Assembly: GCA_949291445.1 (NCBI GenBank)
Contig: CASEVT010000058.1
Span: forward strand, 1 to 52,438
From: an uncultured bacterium
Lineage (GTDB): Bacteria > Cyanobacteriota > Vampirovibrionia > Gastranaerophilales > Gastranaerophilaceae
Direction: 5' to 3'
Length of the DNA stretch: 52,438 bases
Positions 18,304 to 26,666 of this stretch are shown here, in pieces. The position numbers and the translations under genes are program-made. How positions within the stretch are numbered: the stretch's first letter is position 1; each line of letters begins with the position of its first letter. The notes beneath the pieces were generated by a model, which was not told where the DNA came from, did not search any database, and was given only the letters and a program-made list of their open reading frames with translations.

Positions 18304-20175
18304 ATGAAAAAAATTATAGCTAATTTATTAATTCTAATGTTTATACTTGCGGGCAACAGTGGAGCCTTAGTTTTTGCTGCAATAACAGGTAACAATAACA
18401 CAAACCAAAACGGCAGCAATAATAAATTAGCAAACCAACCGCCGGTTGAAGGTATCCTGAAACAAGCGTCAATTAAAATAGATGATATAGACCCCAATGC
18501 CGGTCTAAATTTGAAAGGCAGTTTCTACCCCGGCGGACGCGGAAATAATCAACTAATAATCTATACCCCCAAAAACGGTCTAAGAACAGGTACAAATGAA
18601 TTCGGTGCAGAAGCAATCGTCATAAATAACACAGTCGTGCAACTAAGCGGAGCTGACACAATAATACCGCAAAATGGTTTCATAATTAGCGGTCATGGTA
18701 AAGCAAAAACATGGATCAACCAAAACCTTACCGTTGGAACAAAAGCTTATATCGATAAAAAAACAAAAACACTCAACGTCTATCTTACAAACGAAAGTTT
18801 TCTCTATGCTACACAAGAAATTATAAAAGAAGTAGACAAGATGATGAGATACTATAGAGATAACGATATTTATTACAATGGAAAAACATCTCAAAGTTAT
18901 GTAGATAAAGCTATTGACAACCTGAAAAAAGCCCAGAAACGTCCTGATGATACGCAAAAATATTCAGCAGCAGCAATAGCAAACGCAAATAAAGCTATGC
19001 AACATGCTCTACCGTATTATAAAGATGAATTTAAAGGCGTATGGGTTCGTCCAAAAGAAACAAATCCCGATGATATAATCAAAACGATTGAAAAAATAAG
19101 AAGCTACGGCATAGAAAACATTTTTTTAGAAACATATTTTCAGGGAAAAACCATATACCCGAGCGCCGTACTCGCAAGATACAATGTTCAGTCGCAACGA
19201 AATGAATTTAAAAATTTTGACCCGTTAAAAATATGGATAGATGAAGCACATAAAAGAGGAATAAAAGTTCATATATGGTTTGAAACATTCTATGCCGGCA
19301 ACGAAAACCCGATGAACAACCCCAAGAACGTACTCAGCGTCTATCCCAAATGGGGGAACGTAACTAAAGCACAATATGATTCAGCAATGCCGGTTGCATC
19401 ACTATCCGAACATAACGGCTATTTTCTGGATCCTGCAAACCCCGAAGTTCAACAGTACTTGCTTTCACTGATTGAAGAAATAATTGTAAATTACCACCCA
19501 GATGGCATAAATCTCGATTACATAAGATATCCTCAAGCAATTAGCGCAAAATTCACAGGATACGATATGACAAACTGGGGCTACACTAAATATGCAAGAG
19601 AAGAATTTGAAAATGCAACTGGGGTTGACCCTGTAGAAATAAAATATGGTACACCGCTTTGGGATACCTGGGCAAAATATAGACAAGATAAGATAACGAG
19701 TTTTGTATTTAAAACAAAAAAACTCACATCAAAACATCAAATACTGTTAACAACAGTAATCTTTCCGGATAGACAAAAAAGTCTTGAAGTAAAAATGCAA
19801 GATTGGAAAACTTGGTCACAAAACAACTATGTAGACGGATTTACCCCGCTAATCCTGACCTGTGACAGAGATACGGCTGACTTTTTAATCGATGATATAA
19901 GAAGTAACTCCTCACCAAAAACGAAAATTTATCCCGGACTTTTTGTAGCGTTTATGAACGGTAATCCTGATGATTTGTTAAGACAAGTTCATCAAAGCAG
20001 AAAATTAAAAACCGCAGGTGTAATAATGTTTGATTACGCACACTTAAACCCCAAATACACAGATGTTCTTCTGACAAGCGCATTCAAACCGGTTAAAGCA
20101 AAACCAATCGAACCGCCGAATTACTTACCTGACAGAAAAATAAAGAAGAAAAAACATTTCTTCTGGCAAAAATAA
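18304..20175 (+). CDS. Secreted glycosyl hydrolase-like protein of the GHL10 (DUF187) family
   Basis: This is a 623-residue exported protein. Residues 1-26 are a signal peptide. Residues ~50-160 form a beta-rich domain seen in cyanobacterial relatives (LIIYTPKNGLRTGTNEFGAEAIVI). A helical linker follows (FIVAR-like, KMMRYYRDN to NKAMQHALPYY). From about residue 240 the GHL10 TIM barrel begins (FKGVWVRPKETNPDDI, GIKVHIWFETFYAG, HPDGINLDYIRYP, WDTWAKYRQDKITSFV). The usual enzyme activity is unproven; a role on peptidoglycan or another surface glycan is likely. A TATAAT at 18287-18292 lies only 11 bases before the ATG and there is no ribosome binding site, so the mRNA may have almost no leader. 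The C-terminus is basic (KIKKKKHFFWQK). Confidence 0.85.
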   Translation: MKKIIANLLILMFILAGNSGALVFAAITGNNNTNQNGSNNKLANQPPVEGILKQASIKIDDIDPNAGLNLKGSFYPGGRGNNQLIIYTPKNGLRTGTNEFGAEAIVINNTVVQLSGADTIIPQNGFIISGHGKAKTWINQNLTVGTKAYIDKKTKTLNVYLTNESFLYATQEIIKEVDKMMRYYRDNDIYYNGKTSQSYVDKAIDNLKKAQKRPDDTQKYSAAAIANANKAMQHALPYYKDEFKGVWVRPKETNPDDIIKTIEKIRSYGIENIFLETYFQGKTIYPSAVLARYNVQSQRNEFKNFDPLKIWIDEAHKRGIKVHIWFETFYAGNENPMNNPKNVLSVYPKWGNVTKAQYDSAMPVASLSEHNGYFLDPANPEVQQYLLSLIEEIIVNYHPDGINLDYIRYPQAISAKFTGYDMTNWGYTKYAREEFENATGVDPVEIKYGTPLWDTWAKYRQDKITSFVFKTKKLTSKHQILLTTVIFPDRQKSLEVKMQDWKTWSQNNYVDGFTPLILTCDRDTADFLIDDIRSNSSPKTKIYPGLFVAFMNGNPDDLLRQVHQSRKLKTAGVIMFDYAHLNPKYTDVLLTSAFKPVKAKPIEPPNYLPDRKIKKKKHFFWQK

Positions 20176-20207
20176 ACAGATCAAAAATAATCTCAACACC
20201 AATCATT

Positions 20208-20456
20208 TTATTCCTGTATTGAATAATCTATCTCCAGCTGGCTTAAGATCGCATCTAAAGGGATTTGCAGTCCACGAGCATACTTTATAAGCGTACAAAA
20301 TTTTGTATCAACCAGACCGTTCTCAATTCTGCTAACCGTAGCCGTCGTCAGGTCATTTTCATAGGCAAACGAATTCAATGAGACTCCTTTGGATTCTCGC
20401 AGAGTCTTCAAATACCTTCCTAGCTTTTTCGTTAACATTTTGTCGTATTGTTCCAT
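20208..20456 (-). CDS. XRE-type helix-turn-helix regulator
   Basis: This is an 82-residue protein that is almost entirely one Cro/CI-type domain. It reads LGRYLKTLRESKGVSLNSFAYENDLTTATVSRIENG, with the recognition helix at TTATVSRIENG, followed by KFCTLIKYARGLQIPLDAIL. The frame opens at 20489. I prefer the ATG at 20456 because the earlier codons lie inside a dyad that looks like the operator; the next ATG at 20438 is also possible. There is no partner toxin or metabolic domain. It is convergent with the GHL10 gene (32 bases apart) and divergent from recA. It probably represses itself. Confidence 0.75.
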   Translation of the reverse strand: MEQYDKMLTKKLGRYLKTLRESKGVSLNSFAYENDLTTATVSRIENGLVDTKFCTLIKYARGLQIPLDAILSQLEIDYSIQE

Positions 20457-20470
20457 ATATGCAATTATAT

Positions 20471-20507
20471 TGGTTACAATAATACACATATTACATAAAT
20501 GTAACCA
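20471..20507. promoter_or_regulatory. Nested dyad, likely operator of the XRE regulator
   Basis: A perfect 8-bp inverted repeat, TGGTTACA (20471-20478) and TGTAACCA (20500-20507), is separated by 21 bases. It encloses half of a second dyad, TTACAT-AA-ATGTAA (20491-20504). It lies just upstream of the XRE gene start, where an autorepressor would bind. Confidence 0.45.
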
Positions 20508-20600
20508 GAGTTCATAACAAGGAAAATTATTAACAATAATACGAAGAAAGAATAAACCTAATACACAGCGATTATGTAAATAAAAATTTAAGCAAAGGTA

Positions 20601-20629
20601 TTGAATAAAGGTAAAATGTAGGGTAGAAT
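20601..20629 (+). promoter_or_regulatory. Sigma-70-type promoter for recA
   Basis: TTGAAT at 20601-20606 and TAGAAT at 20624-20629 are spaced by 17 bases, placing the transcript start about 22 bases before the recA start. I saw no clear LexA box (GAAC-N4-GTTC or CTG-N10-CAG) over it. Confidence 0.65.
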
Positions 20630-20657
20630 CGAATTATTATTGTAATGGAGAAGATAG

Positions 20658-21680
20658 ATGGCAGTAAAAGAAAAAGATACTCCGGATATATCCGAAGAAA
20701 GAAATAAAGCACTAAAACTTGCAATAGAGAAGATTGAAAAGGATTTTGGAAAAGGCTCAATAATGAAATTGGGTGATAAGACCGCCGTTTCAGTAGAGGC
20801 TATCCCGACAGGTGCATTGTCATTAGATATAGCACTTGGCATAGGTGGTGTTCCCAGAGGCAGAGTGATAGAAGTATACGGACCTGAAGCTAGCGGCAAA
20901 ACTACACTTGCACAACACATTGTTGCAGAATGTCAGAAAAAAGGCGGTATTGCTGCATTCATTGATGCTGAACATGCTCTTGATCCTGAATATGCCCAAA
21001 ATCTTGGCGTAAACGTTGATGAATTACTAATATCACAGCCCGACACAGGTGAACAAGCGCTTGAAATTGCAGAAGAACTTGTTCGCTCTTCTGCCGTAGA
21101 TATTGTGGTCATTGACTCGGTTGCCGCATTGGTTCCGAAAGCTGAAATTGAAGGTGCAATGGAAGACCAACAAATGGGGCTGCAAGCCAGACTTATGAGT
21201 AAGGCTCTTAGAAAATTAACAGGTATTGTAGGTAAAACTAATACGACCGTTATTTTTATTAACCAGCTGCGTCAAAAAATAGGTGTTATGTATGGTAGTC
21301 CTGAAACAACCACCGGTGGTAACGCATTAAAATACTACTCAAGTGTAAGACTCGATATAAGACGATGCGATACTATTAAAAAAGATGACAAAGATATCGG
21401 CAACCGCGTTAGAGTTAAGGTTGTAAAAAATAAAGTTGCGCCACCATTTAAACAAGCAGAATTCGACATTATTTTTGGTAAAGGAATATGCAAACTCGGT
21501 TGTATTCTTGATGTTGCAGTAAACTTTGATATTGTAAAAAAAGCAGGTGCATGGTTTAGCTACAACGATGAAAAACTGGGTCAGGGCAGAGAAAAAGCTA
21601 AAGAATTCTTTGAACAACACCCGGAAGTCCTTCAAGAAGTAGAAGCAAAAGTCAGAGAAAAGCTTGCAGCAAAAGATTAG
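20658..21680 (+). CDS. recA: Recombinase RecA
   Basis: RecA forms the strand-exchange filament and the SOS co-protease. The 340-residue protein has Walker [10 protein letters not shown] near residues 75-83, Walker [12 protein letters not shown], loop 1 [25 protein letters not shown] and loop 2 [29 protein letters not shown]. All are canonical. The C-terminal tail is less acidic than in E. coli. The ribosome binding site is ATGGAGA, 8 bases before the ATG. It is monocistronic, with its own promoter and a strong terminator. Confidence 0.98.
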   Translation: MAVKEKDTPDISEERNKALKLAIEKIEKDFGKGSIMKLGDKTAVSVEAIPTGALSLDIALGIGGVPRGRVIEVYGPEASGKTTLAQHIVAECQKKGGIAAFIDAEHALDPEYAQNLGVNVDELLISQPDTGEQALEIAEELVRSSAVDIVVIDSVAALVPKAEIEGAMEDQQMGLQARLMSKALRKLTGIVGKTNTTVIFINQLRQKIGVMYGSPETTTGGNALKYYSSVRLDIRRCDTIKKDDKDIGNRVRVKVVKNKVAPPFKQAEFDIIFGKGICKLGCILDVAVNFDIVKKAGAWFSYNDEKLGQGREKAKEFFEQHPEVLQEVEAKVREKLAAKD

Positions 21681-21701
21681 TTCAGAAAACTATTGATAAA
21701 T

Positions 21702-21745
21702 AAAAACCCCGAACCGGATTTGAAACACAGGTTACGGGGTTTTGT
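21702..21745. terminator. Bidirectional terminator between recA and the zinc-ribbon ATPase gene
   Basis: AAAACCCCG-AACC (from 21703) pairs with GGTT-ACGGGGTTTT (to about 21743) around a loop of about 13 bases. T runs lie on both sides. It serves the convergent recA and 21821 genes. Confidence 0.8.
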
Positions 21746-21820
21746 TATAAGAAAATATTTTACCAAAACATTTCTGCATTCAAATCAGTAAAAGCTCGCA
21801 TCAGAGTAAATTATATATTC

Positions 21821-24800
21821 TTAAAGTTTTATAGCATTCAATTGGCAAAAAGCTCTAAACGAAGAGAAATTTTTCTGCAATTCCTCTTCAATTGCAGGCA
21901 TATTTAGCTCCTTAACCATAACAATCGCCTTTTTATAAGTGCTAATAGCATTATGGGCGTAGACGTTTTTATTCTTAGGTTTTCTCAGAACCATTTCCTC
22001 AAGATACTTGGCATATAACTGATAGAGCATAATTTTATGAAGTTTCATATCATAATTTTTGACTATCAAAAGTGCCTTTTCAATGTACATTTTGGCAGCT
22101 TCCAAATCACCCTTAATAATAAAGATTTCAGCTATCAATTTTTTATACATAACCATAAAATAGTAGTTGAAAATTTTAGGGTTTTTAGATACTTCGAGCG
22201 CTTTTTGTGCAATATCAAGAGCTTTGTCACTGCCATCTGTTACTAGCGTAATTTTAGCAATATAATACCAGCATAATAATGCGCCTATCGCAATTTTTTC
22301 TTTAGCAAACAGTGTTACCTGCTCGTTATAAATATCGAGTGCCTTGGCGAGATTTCCTTCTTCCTGAAGCACTTTACCAAGAAATATTTTCAAAAGATTC
22401 TTAACCAAAACATCATTGTAGTTGTTTGCGAATGTCACAACCGAATACATATCCTCTTTGATGTTAGCCCAATCTCGTTTGTACAATTTGTTAAGGATAT
22501 TAATAAAATTCCACTGGGATATAATTTCAGGCTCAACAATCTCGTTTGCGGTTTTTTGAGATATATCAATCAGCAGATCTTCAGATTTTTTGATATCACC
22601 CTGTATTGAATAAGCCAGTGCCTTGGCGAGTGCAACTCGATTGAGATAATTTTTATTATCAACATTATTTTTTGAAATAATTTCATCAATAAAAGAAAGC
22701 ACCTGAAAACATTTGTTATTACCTTGAATACTCAGTGCATTCGCTACTATAAGATTTGTCTCAAGCCAAGTTTCATAGATAATCTCCATTGGAATATTTT
22801 TTATCGGGATTAATTTCGAAATAGCTTGCTCAATCACGGGGATAATTTCATTGCTTGCAAGGTTATAAATTTCTTCTGAATTACCTATTGAAAATAGAGC
22901 CTTTAATTTTTTGTATTTTATTAAAGCAGCCTCTAATTTATATTCGGGATTATCAATAAGTTTCAAGATTGTATCAACTGCCTCAATAACCCCGTAATAA
23001 TTGCCTATAATAGAGCAGCTCTTCATAAGATAACCCGACAATTCAATTGTCTTAGGAATATTAGAAACTTTAATCGCCTGATTCAAAGCATAAGAAATAT
23101 ACTCTACAGCCTCTGTCGGCTTTGAAGAATACAAAAGTTTTCCCAAACGTTCGTAAATGTTGTTAATTATAATGCGGTTATTCTGAGGCGTAACCTCCTG
23201 AACAATCTTCAACGACTGCTTTTGAGAAAGCGTCCACAAATGTTCATCACCCAAATATGAACACAGCTTCGTGTTTTCAGTCCAGATATTCAATGCTAGA
23301 AGTTTTTGGTTCAAATTCTGTGCAATCAACGCTTTTATCGCATTGCTCGATAGCGTAACAGTGTTTATAACATCGAATATACGCTCATTTAATGTCACAA
23401 AGTCCTTATTCTGCTTTGATTTTTCATAAATAATCTTCCAGAGCAGCGTATTTTTAAATACAAATAAACTGTTATTAAACTGGGTTATGTAGGCAGAATT
23501 GGTAAGCAATTTCAAAATATTTTGAAAATCGGCAGAATTGAGCTTCATAATCTGCTCTAAAAGTTGAACATTGAATTTGTTACCCATAATTGCTGCCGTA
23601 CAAAGTGTCTTATAGACCATCGGGAAGTTCTTCTTAAGCTGTTCCAGACGGTGGGTAATCACATCGAAAATTGTTTTTGGCAACTCAAGTTCTATCGGAG
23701 TAGACCTGTATTTGATCTCATTGTCCTCGGGGTAAAATGCTTCATTTTCGTTTAATAAAATAAGTACCTGTTCAACATACGCACTGCTGCCTTTGGAATT
23801 TGTGCAAATTTCTTTGAAAAGTTCTTCCGGCAGAGGATTAAATCCGTTTAAGTATAATTTAACAAGTTTATCTATATATTCATTGTCCAGCTTGCCCAGA
23901 TGAATATCCTGATACTGATTTTCTTTAATTTTTTCAGAATAGAAATACCCCTGCGCAATTCGTTTATCTTTATAAGATATGACCAATTTGAGATTTGGTG
24001 ATAAATTTTCATTTTCAATAAATCGAACTAAAAACTCATAAGACGCACCGTCTATCATATCGAAATCATCAATTGTAATGATTAACTTGGATTTTTTAGA
24101 AATCTCAAGCAAGGTTTTTTCGAGCAAGTTGAAAGTAACTTCTTTATTTATCAAAATATCTTCAAAATGGGCGTTTAATGTCGGATACAAAAAGTTGAAC
24201 AGGTTAGTAACATCCTGCCTGTTGAATGAGGTGAAATAATTCTTAAAAGCCGTCTCGACACTCAGTTGAAACTCCTGAGACATTGTCGTATAGTTCGGAC
24301 AATTGAAAAATGTCAAAAGCATTTCCTGAAAAATACCAAACGGACTAATCTGCGTATTAGCGCTACATTCGCCCCATAACCAATTGTAATTCTGGTTAAT
24401 CAAATCATTAAAAAGATACTTGAGAATAGTAGACTTTCCATGTCCTTCCTCACCACTGAGTCCTATAATAAGCTTATCATCACTTCGTATTGCCTCAGCC
24501 ATAACATTTTTACATTTTGACTGATCATTTGTCGATATATTAATAGCCTTATCAACTGGAGAATCATCATCGCCCGTATCATCAGCTCCATTTTCAACCT
24601 CAGTATCTTTCTCAGATATTACTTTGGTGTCATTGGCTTTTGCCGGAATTTTTGTTTTGGACACATCCTGTTTATCACCGTCGTTCATTTGCAATTCCAT
24701 TGCGGGAACGACCTTTTCCTTAGACTGCGGAAGCGACGGTTGCAAGTTTTTCTTTGACTCATCACCATTTGAAGAACCGGTAATTTTCTCAGAATCAGTT

Positions 24801-25669
24801 TTATTTTGCTCCTTAGCGGAATCGGAGTGTTTAGTTTTGTCAACCTCATCGACACTTTTCACTGTATCTGAGAACGACTGTTCAACCGCTGCAACTTCTT
24901 CAGAATTCTCATCCGCAAGCGAACTCAAATCAAAAGACCCATCATCAACCGCCGGCTCACAATCCACCTGTGAATCAGGCTCTGTATCAGGAGCTTGGAT
25001 GGCAATTTCGGCTTGGGATTTCGTTTCGAGCTGACTATTTTCTTCCGTTTGAATCTCAACATCTGATTGATTTTCTGCCACGGAAGAGGTTTCATCAATT
25101 ATATCAATTTGCGCATCACCTTCATCTGTGACAACATCAGGTTCAACTTCCTTATCATCAAACGGCTCGAGCTCGACAACATCAGTATAACCCTCGCTCA
25201 ACGGCAATTCTTCTATTTGCTCAACTTGATCAGACAAATCCAACAACAAATTCTCATTAGAATGTTCATCTTGTTGAACACTTTCCCTATCAACAGTATC
25301 AACAGCATTAACAGCATCAACAGCATCAACGGATTCAGCTTCAGTATGAGAAGGATTGTTTTGAGCAGTTAGAATATCATGAGCAGAATCATCAACCTTT
25401 TCAGACAAAAGGGCGGTAATAGTTATCATATCTTCGTCAAGTTCTTCAAACTCATGCCCGCATTTACGACAAATTTTTGCATCAGGTCGGTTAACCTTGT
25501 TACAGGCAGGACAATACTTTATAAGCTGTAGACCACAGCCTTGACAGTATTCTGTTGTTATAAGATTTTTCGTTTTACAGACAGGACAAACGGTCTGCAC
25601 CTTGGTATTACAATACTCACAGCGCAACACGTCATCAGCTATCTCTTTTTTGCACTTAATGCAACGCAT
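21821..25669 (-). CDS. Zinc-ribbon / AAA-type ATPase / TPR protein (STAND-like)
   Basis: This is a 1282-residue protein with four parts. Residues 1-75 carry eight CxxC pairs in tandem zinc ribbons (CIKC, CEYC, CPVC, CQGC, CPAC, CRKC). Residues ~80-390 are acidic and low-complexity, with a short VDAVNAVDTVD mini-repeat. An ATPase domain follows, with P-loop GEEGHGKST near residue 410 and Walker B IITIDDFDMID near 531. From about 870 to the end lie helical TPR-like repeats. This order resembles AAA_16/MalT-type signalling ATPases, but no helix-turn-helix, cyclase or kinase output is visible at either end. The output may be the zinc-ribbon part or protein-protein contacts. It is convergent with recA and follows the ABC permease gene after about 95 bases. 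Confidence 0.7.
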   Translation of the reverse strand: MRCIKCKKEIADDVLRCEYCNTKVQTVCPVCKTKNLITTEYCQGCGLQLIKYCPACNKVNRPDAKICRKCGHEFEELDEDMITITALLSEKVDDSAHDILTAQNNPSHTEAESVDAVDAVNAVDTVDRESVQQDEHSNENLLLDLSDQVEQIEELPLSEGYTDVVELEPFDDKEVEPDVVTDEGDAQIDIIDETSSVAENQSDVEIQTEENSQLETKSQAEIAIQAPDTEPDSQVDCEPAVDDGSFDLSSLADENSEEVAAVEQSFSDTVKSVDEVDKTKHSDSAKEQNKTDSEKITGSSNGDESKKNLQPSLPQSKEKVVPAMELQMNDGDKQDVSKTKIPAKANDTKVISEKDTEVENGADDTGDDDSPVDKAINISTNDQSKCKNVMAEAIRSDDKLIIGLSGEEGHGKSTILKYLFNDLINQNYNWLWGECSANTQISPFGIFQEMLLTFFNCPNYTTMSQEFQLSVETAFKNYFTSFNRQDVTNLFNFLYPTLNAHFEDILINKEVTFNLLEKTLLEISKKSKLIITIDDFDMIDGASYEFLVRFIENENLSPNLKLVISYKDKRIAQGYFYSEKIKENQYQDIHLGKLDNEYIDKLVKLYLNGFNPLPEELFKEICTNSKGSSAYVEQVLILLNENEAFYPEDNEIKYRSTPIELELPKTIFDVITHRLEQLKKNFPMVYKTLCTAAIMGNKFNVQLLEQIMKLNSADFQNILKLLTNSAYITQFNNSLFVFKNTLLWKIIYEKSKQNKDFVTLNERIFDVINTVTLSSNAIKALIAQNLNQKLLALNIWTENTKLCSYLGDEHLWTLSQKQSLKIVQEVTPQNNRIIINNIYERLGKLLYSSKPTEAVEYISYALNQAIKVSNIPKTIELSGYLMKSCSIIGNYYGVIEAVDTILKLIDNPEYKLEAALIKYKKLKALFSIGNSEEIYNLASNEIIPVIEQAISKLIPIKNIPMEIIYETWLETNLIVANALSIQGNNKCFQVLSFIDEIISKNNVDNKNYLNRVALAKALAYSIQGDIKKSEDLLIDISQKTANEIVEPEIISQWNFINILNKLYKRDWANIKEDMYSVVTFANNYNDVLVKNLLKIFLGKVLQEEGNLAKALDIYNEQVTLFAKEKIAIGALLCWYYIAKITLVTDGSDKALDIAQKALEVSKNPKIFNYYFMVMYKKLIAEIFIIKGDLEAAKMYIEKALLIVKNYDMKLHKIMLYQLYAKYLEEMVLRKPKNKNVYAHNAISTYKKAIVMVKELNMPAIEEELQKNFSSFRAFCQLNAIKL

Positions 25670-25763
25670 AATAGGGCACTCTATGATATATCACAGTGGT
25701 AATTATAATATAAACGAAAATTTGAATCTATCATATAAAGAATGCATTTTTATGATACATACA

Positions 25764-26666
25764 TTAGTCAGATTCGCTAAACACCCATTTTTTGCGAAGC
25801 CACCATTGCAGCAAGGTGAGTGTAAAAACAATCAAAAAGAGTATATAAGCGCCTGCAGAAGCCTGACCAACATTGAAAAACTCAAAAGCATTCTTATATA
25901 TCCAATAAACCAATACATTTGTACTGTCAAGCGGCCCGCCTTGCGTCATTAAATAGATTAAATCAAATACCTGAAATGAAGAAATTGTTGTCACAATAGA
26001 TACAAAAAATATTGACGGACTAAGCAAAGGCAGCGTTATTTTAAAAAAGATCCGAAACGGATTAGCACCGTCAATTTTCGCCGCATCATACACAGAATTA
26101 TTTATTCCGGAAAATCCGGTCAAAAGAATTACCATATTATACCCGATCAACTTCCACGCAGAGACGATTATCAACGAATACAAAGCAATATCAGGATCAT
26201 AAAGCCAATTTATGTGCAACTTCAAAATGTAATTCAACAGACCAAAAGCAGGATCAAAAATCCATTCCCAAATAATTGCAATAACAATCATAGGTGTAAT
26301 AAAAGGTAAGAAATACACACCTTTAAAAAACTCAGCACCTCTTATTTTGCTATTCAAAACTGCCGCCAGTACAACAGGAATAACAACAGCAATAAACGTA
26401 GTAGCAAATGCAAAAACGAATGTATTTTTCATTATTAAACCAAAAGAATGACTTTTGAAAAGCCCGAGATAATTATCAAAGCCAACAAAATTAATTGAAG
26501 AAATCAAATCCCAACTGCAAAAACTCAATCCGAATGAAAAGAATACAGGAATAACAATAAAAATGAAAGTACCTATCAAAGCAGGTAACAAAAAGAGCAT
26601 ACCGACATATTTGTCAAACTTAAAATCAGACACTGGCGTGATCTTCCACATTTTCAAAATTGTCAT
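25764..26666 (-). CDS. Sugar-type ABC transporter permease (MalF/UgpA-like)
   Basis: This is a 300-residue inner-membrane protein with six predicted membrane segments. The first is at about residues 23-45 (MLFLLPALIGTFIFIVIPVFFSF). The EAA loop that contacts the ATPase reads YDAAKIDGANPFRIFFKITLPLL. Such permeases work as a pair with a second permease, a binding protein and an ATPase, and none of these is next to it. Its start overlaps the end of the glutamate synthase gene by 41 bases in another frame, so it is the last gene of that operon. The partner may be elsewhere in the genome. The substrate cannot be read from the sequence. Confidence 0.85.
   Translation of the reverse strand: MTILKMWKITPVSDFKFDKYVGMLFLLPALIGTFIFIVIPVFFSFGLSFCSWDLISSINFVGFDNYLGLFKSHSFGLIMKNTFVFAFATTFIAVVIPVVLAAVLNSKIRGAEFFKGVYFLPFITPMIVIAIIWEWIFDPAFGLLNYILKLHINWLYDPDIALYSLIIVSAWKLIGYNMVILLTGFSGINNSVYDAAKIDGANPFRIFFKITLPLLSPSIFFVSIVTTISSFQVFDLIYLMTQGGPLDSTNVLVYWIYKNAFEFFNVGQASAGAYILFLIVFTLTLLQWWLRKKWVFSESD

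Noticed and set aside
24624-25372. Serine-rich frames opposite the acidic linker of the 21821 gene
   Set aside because: They are antisense to a low-complexity Glu/Asp/Ser coding region and have no start signals.
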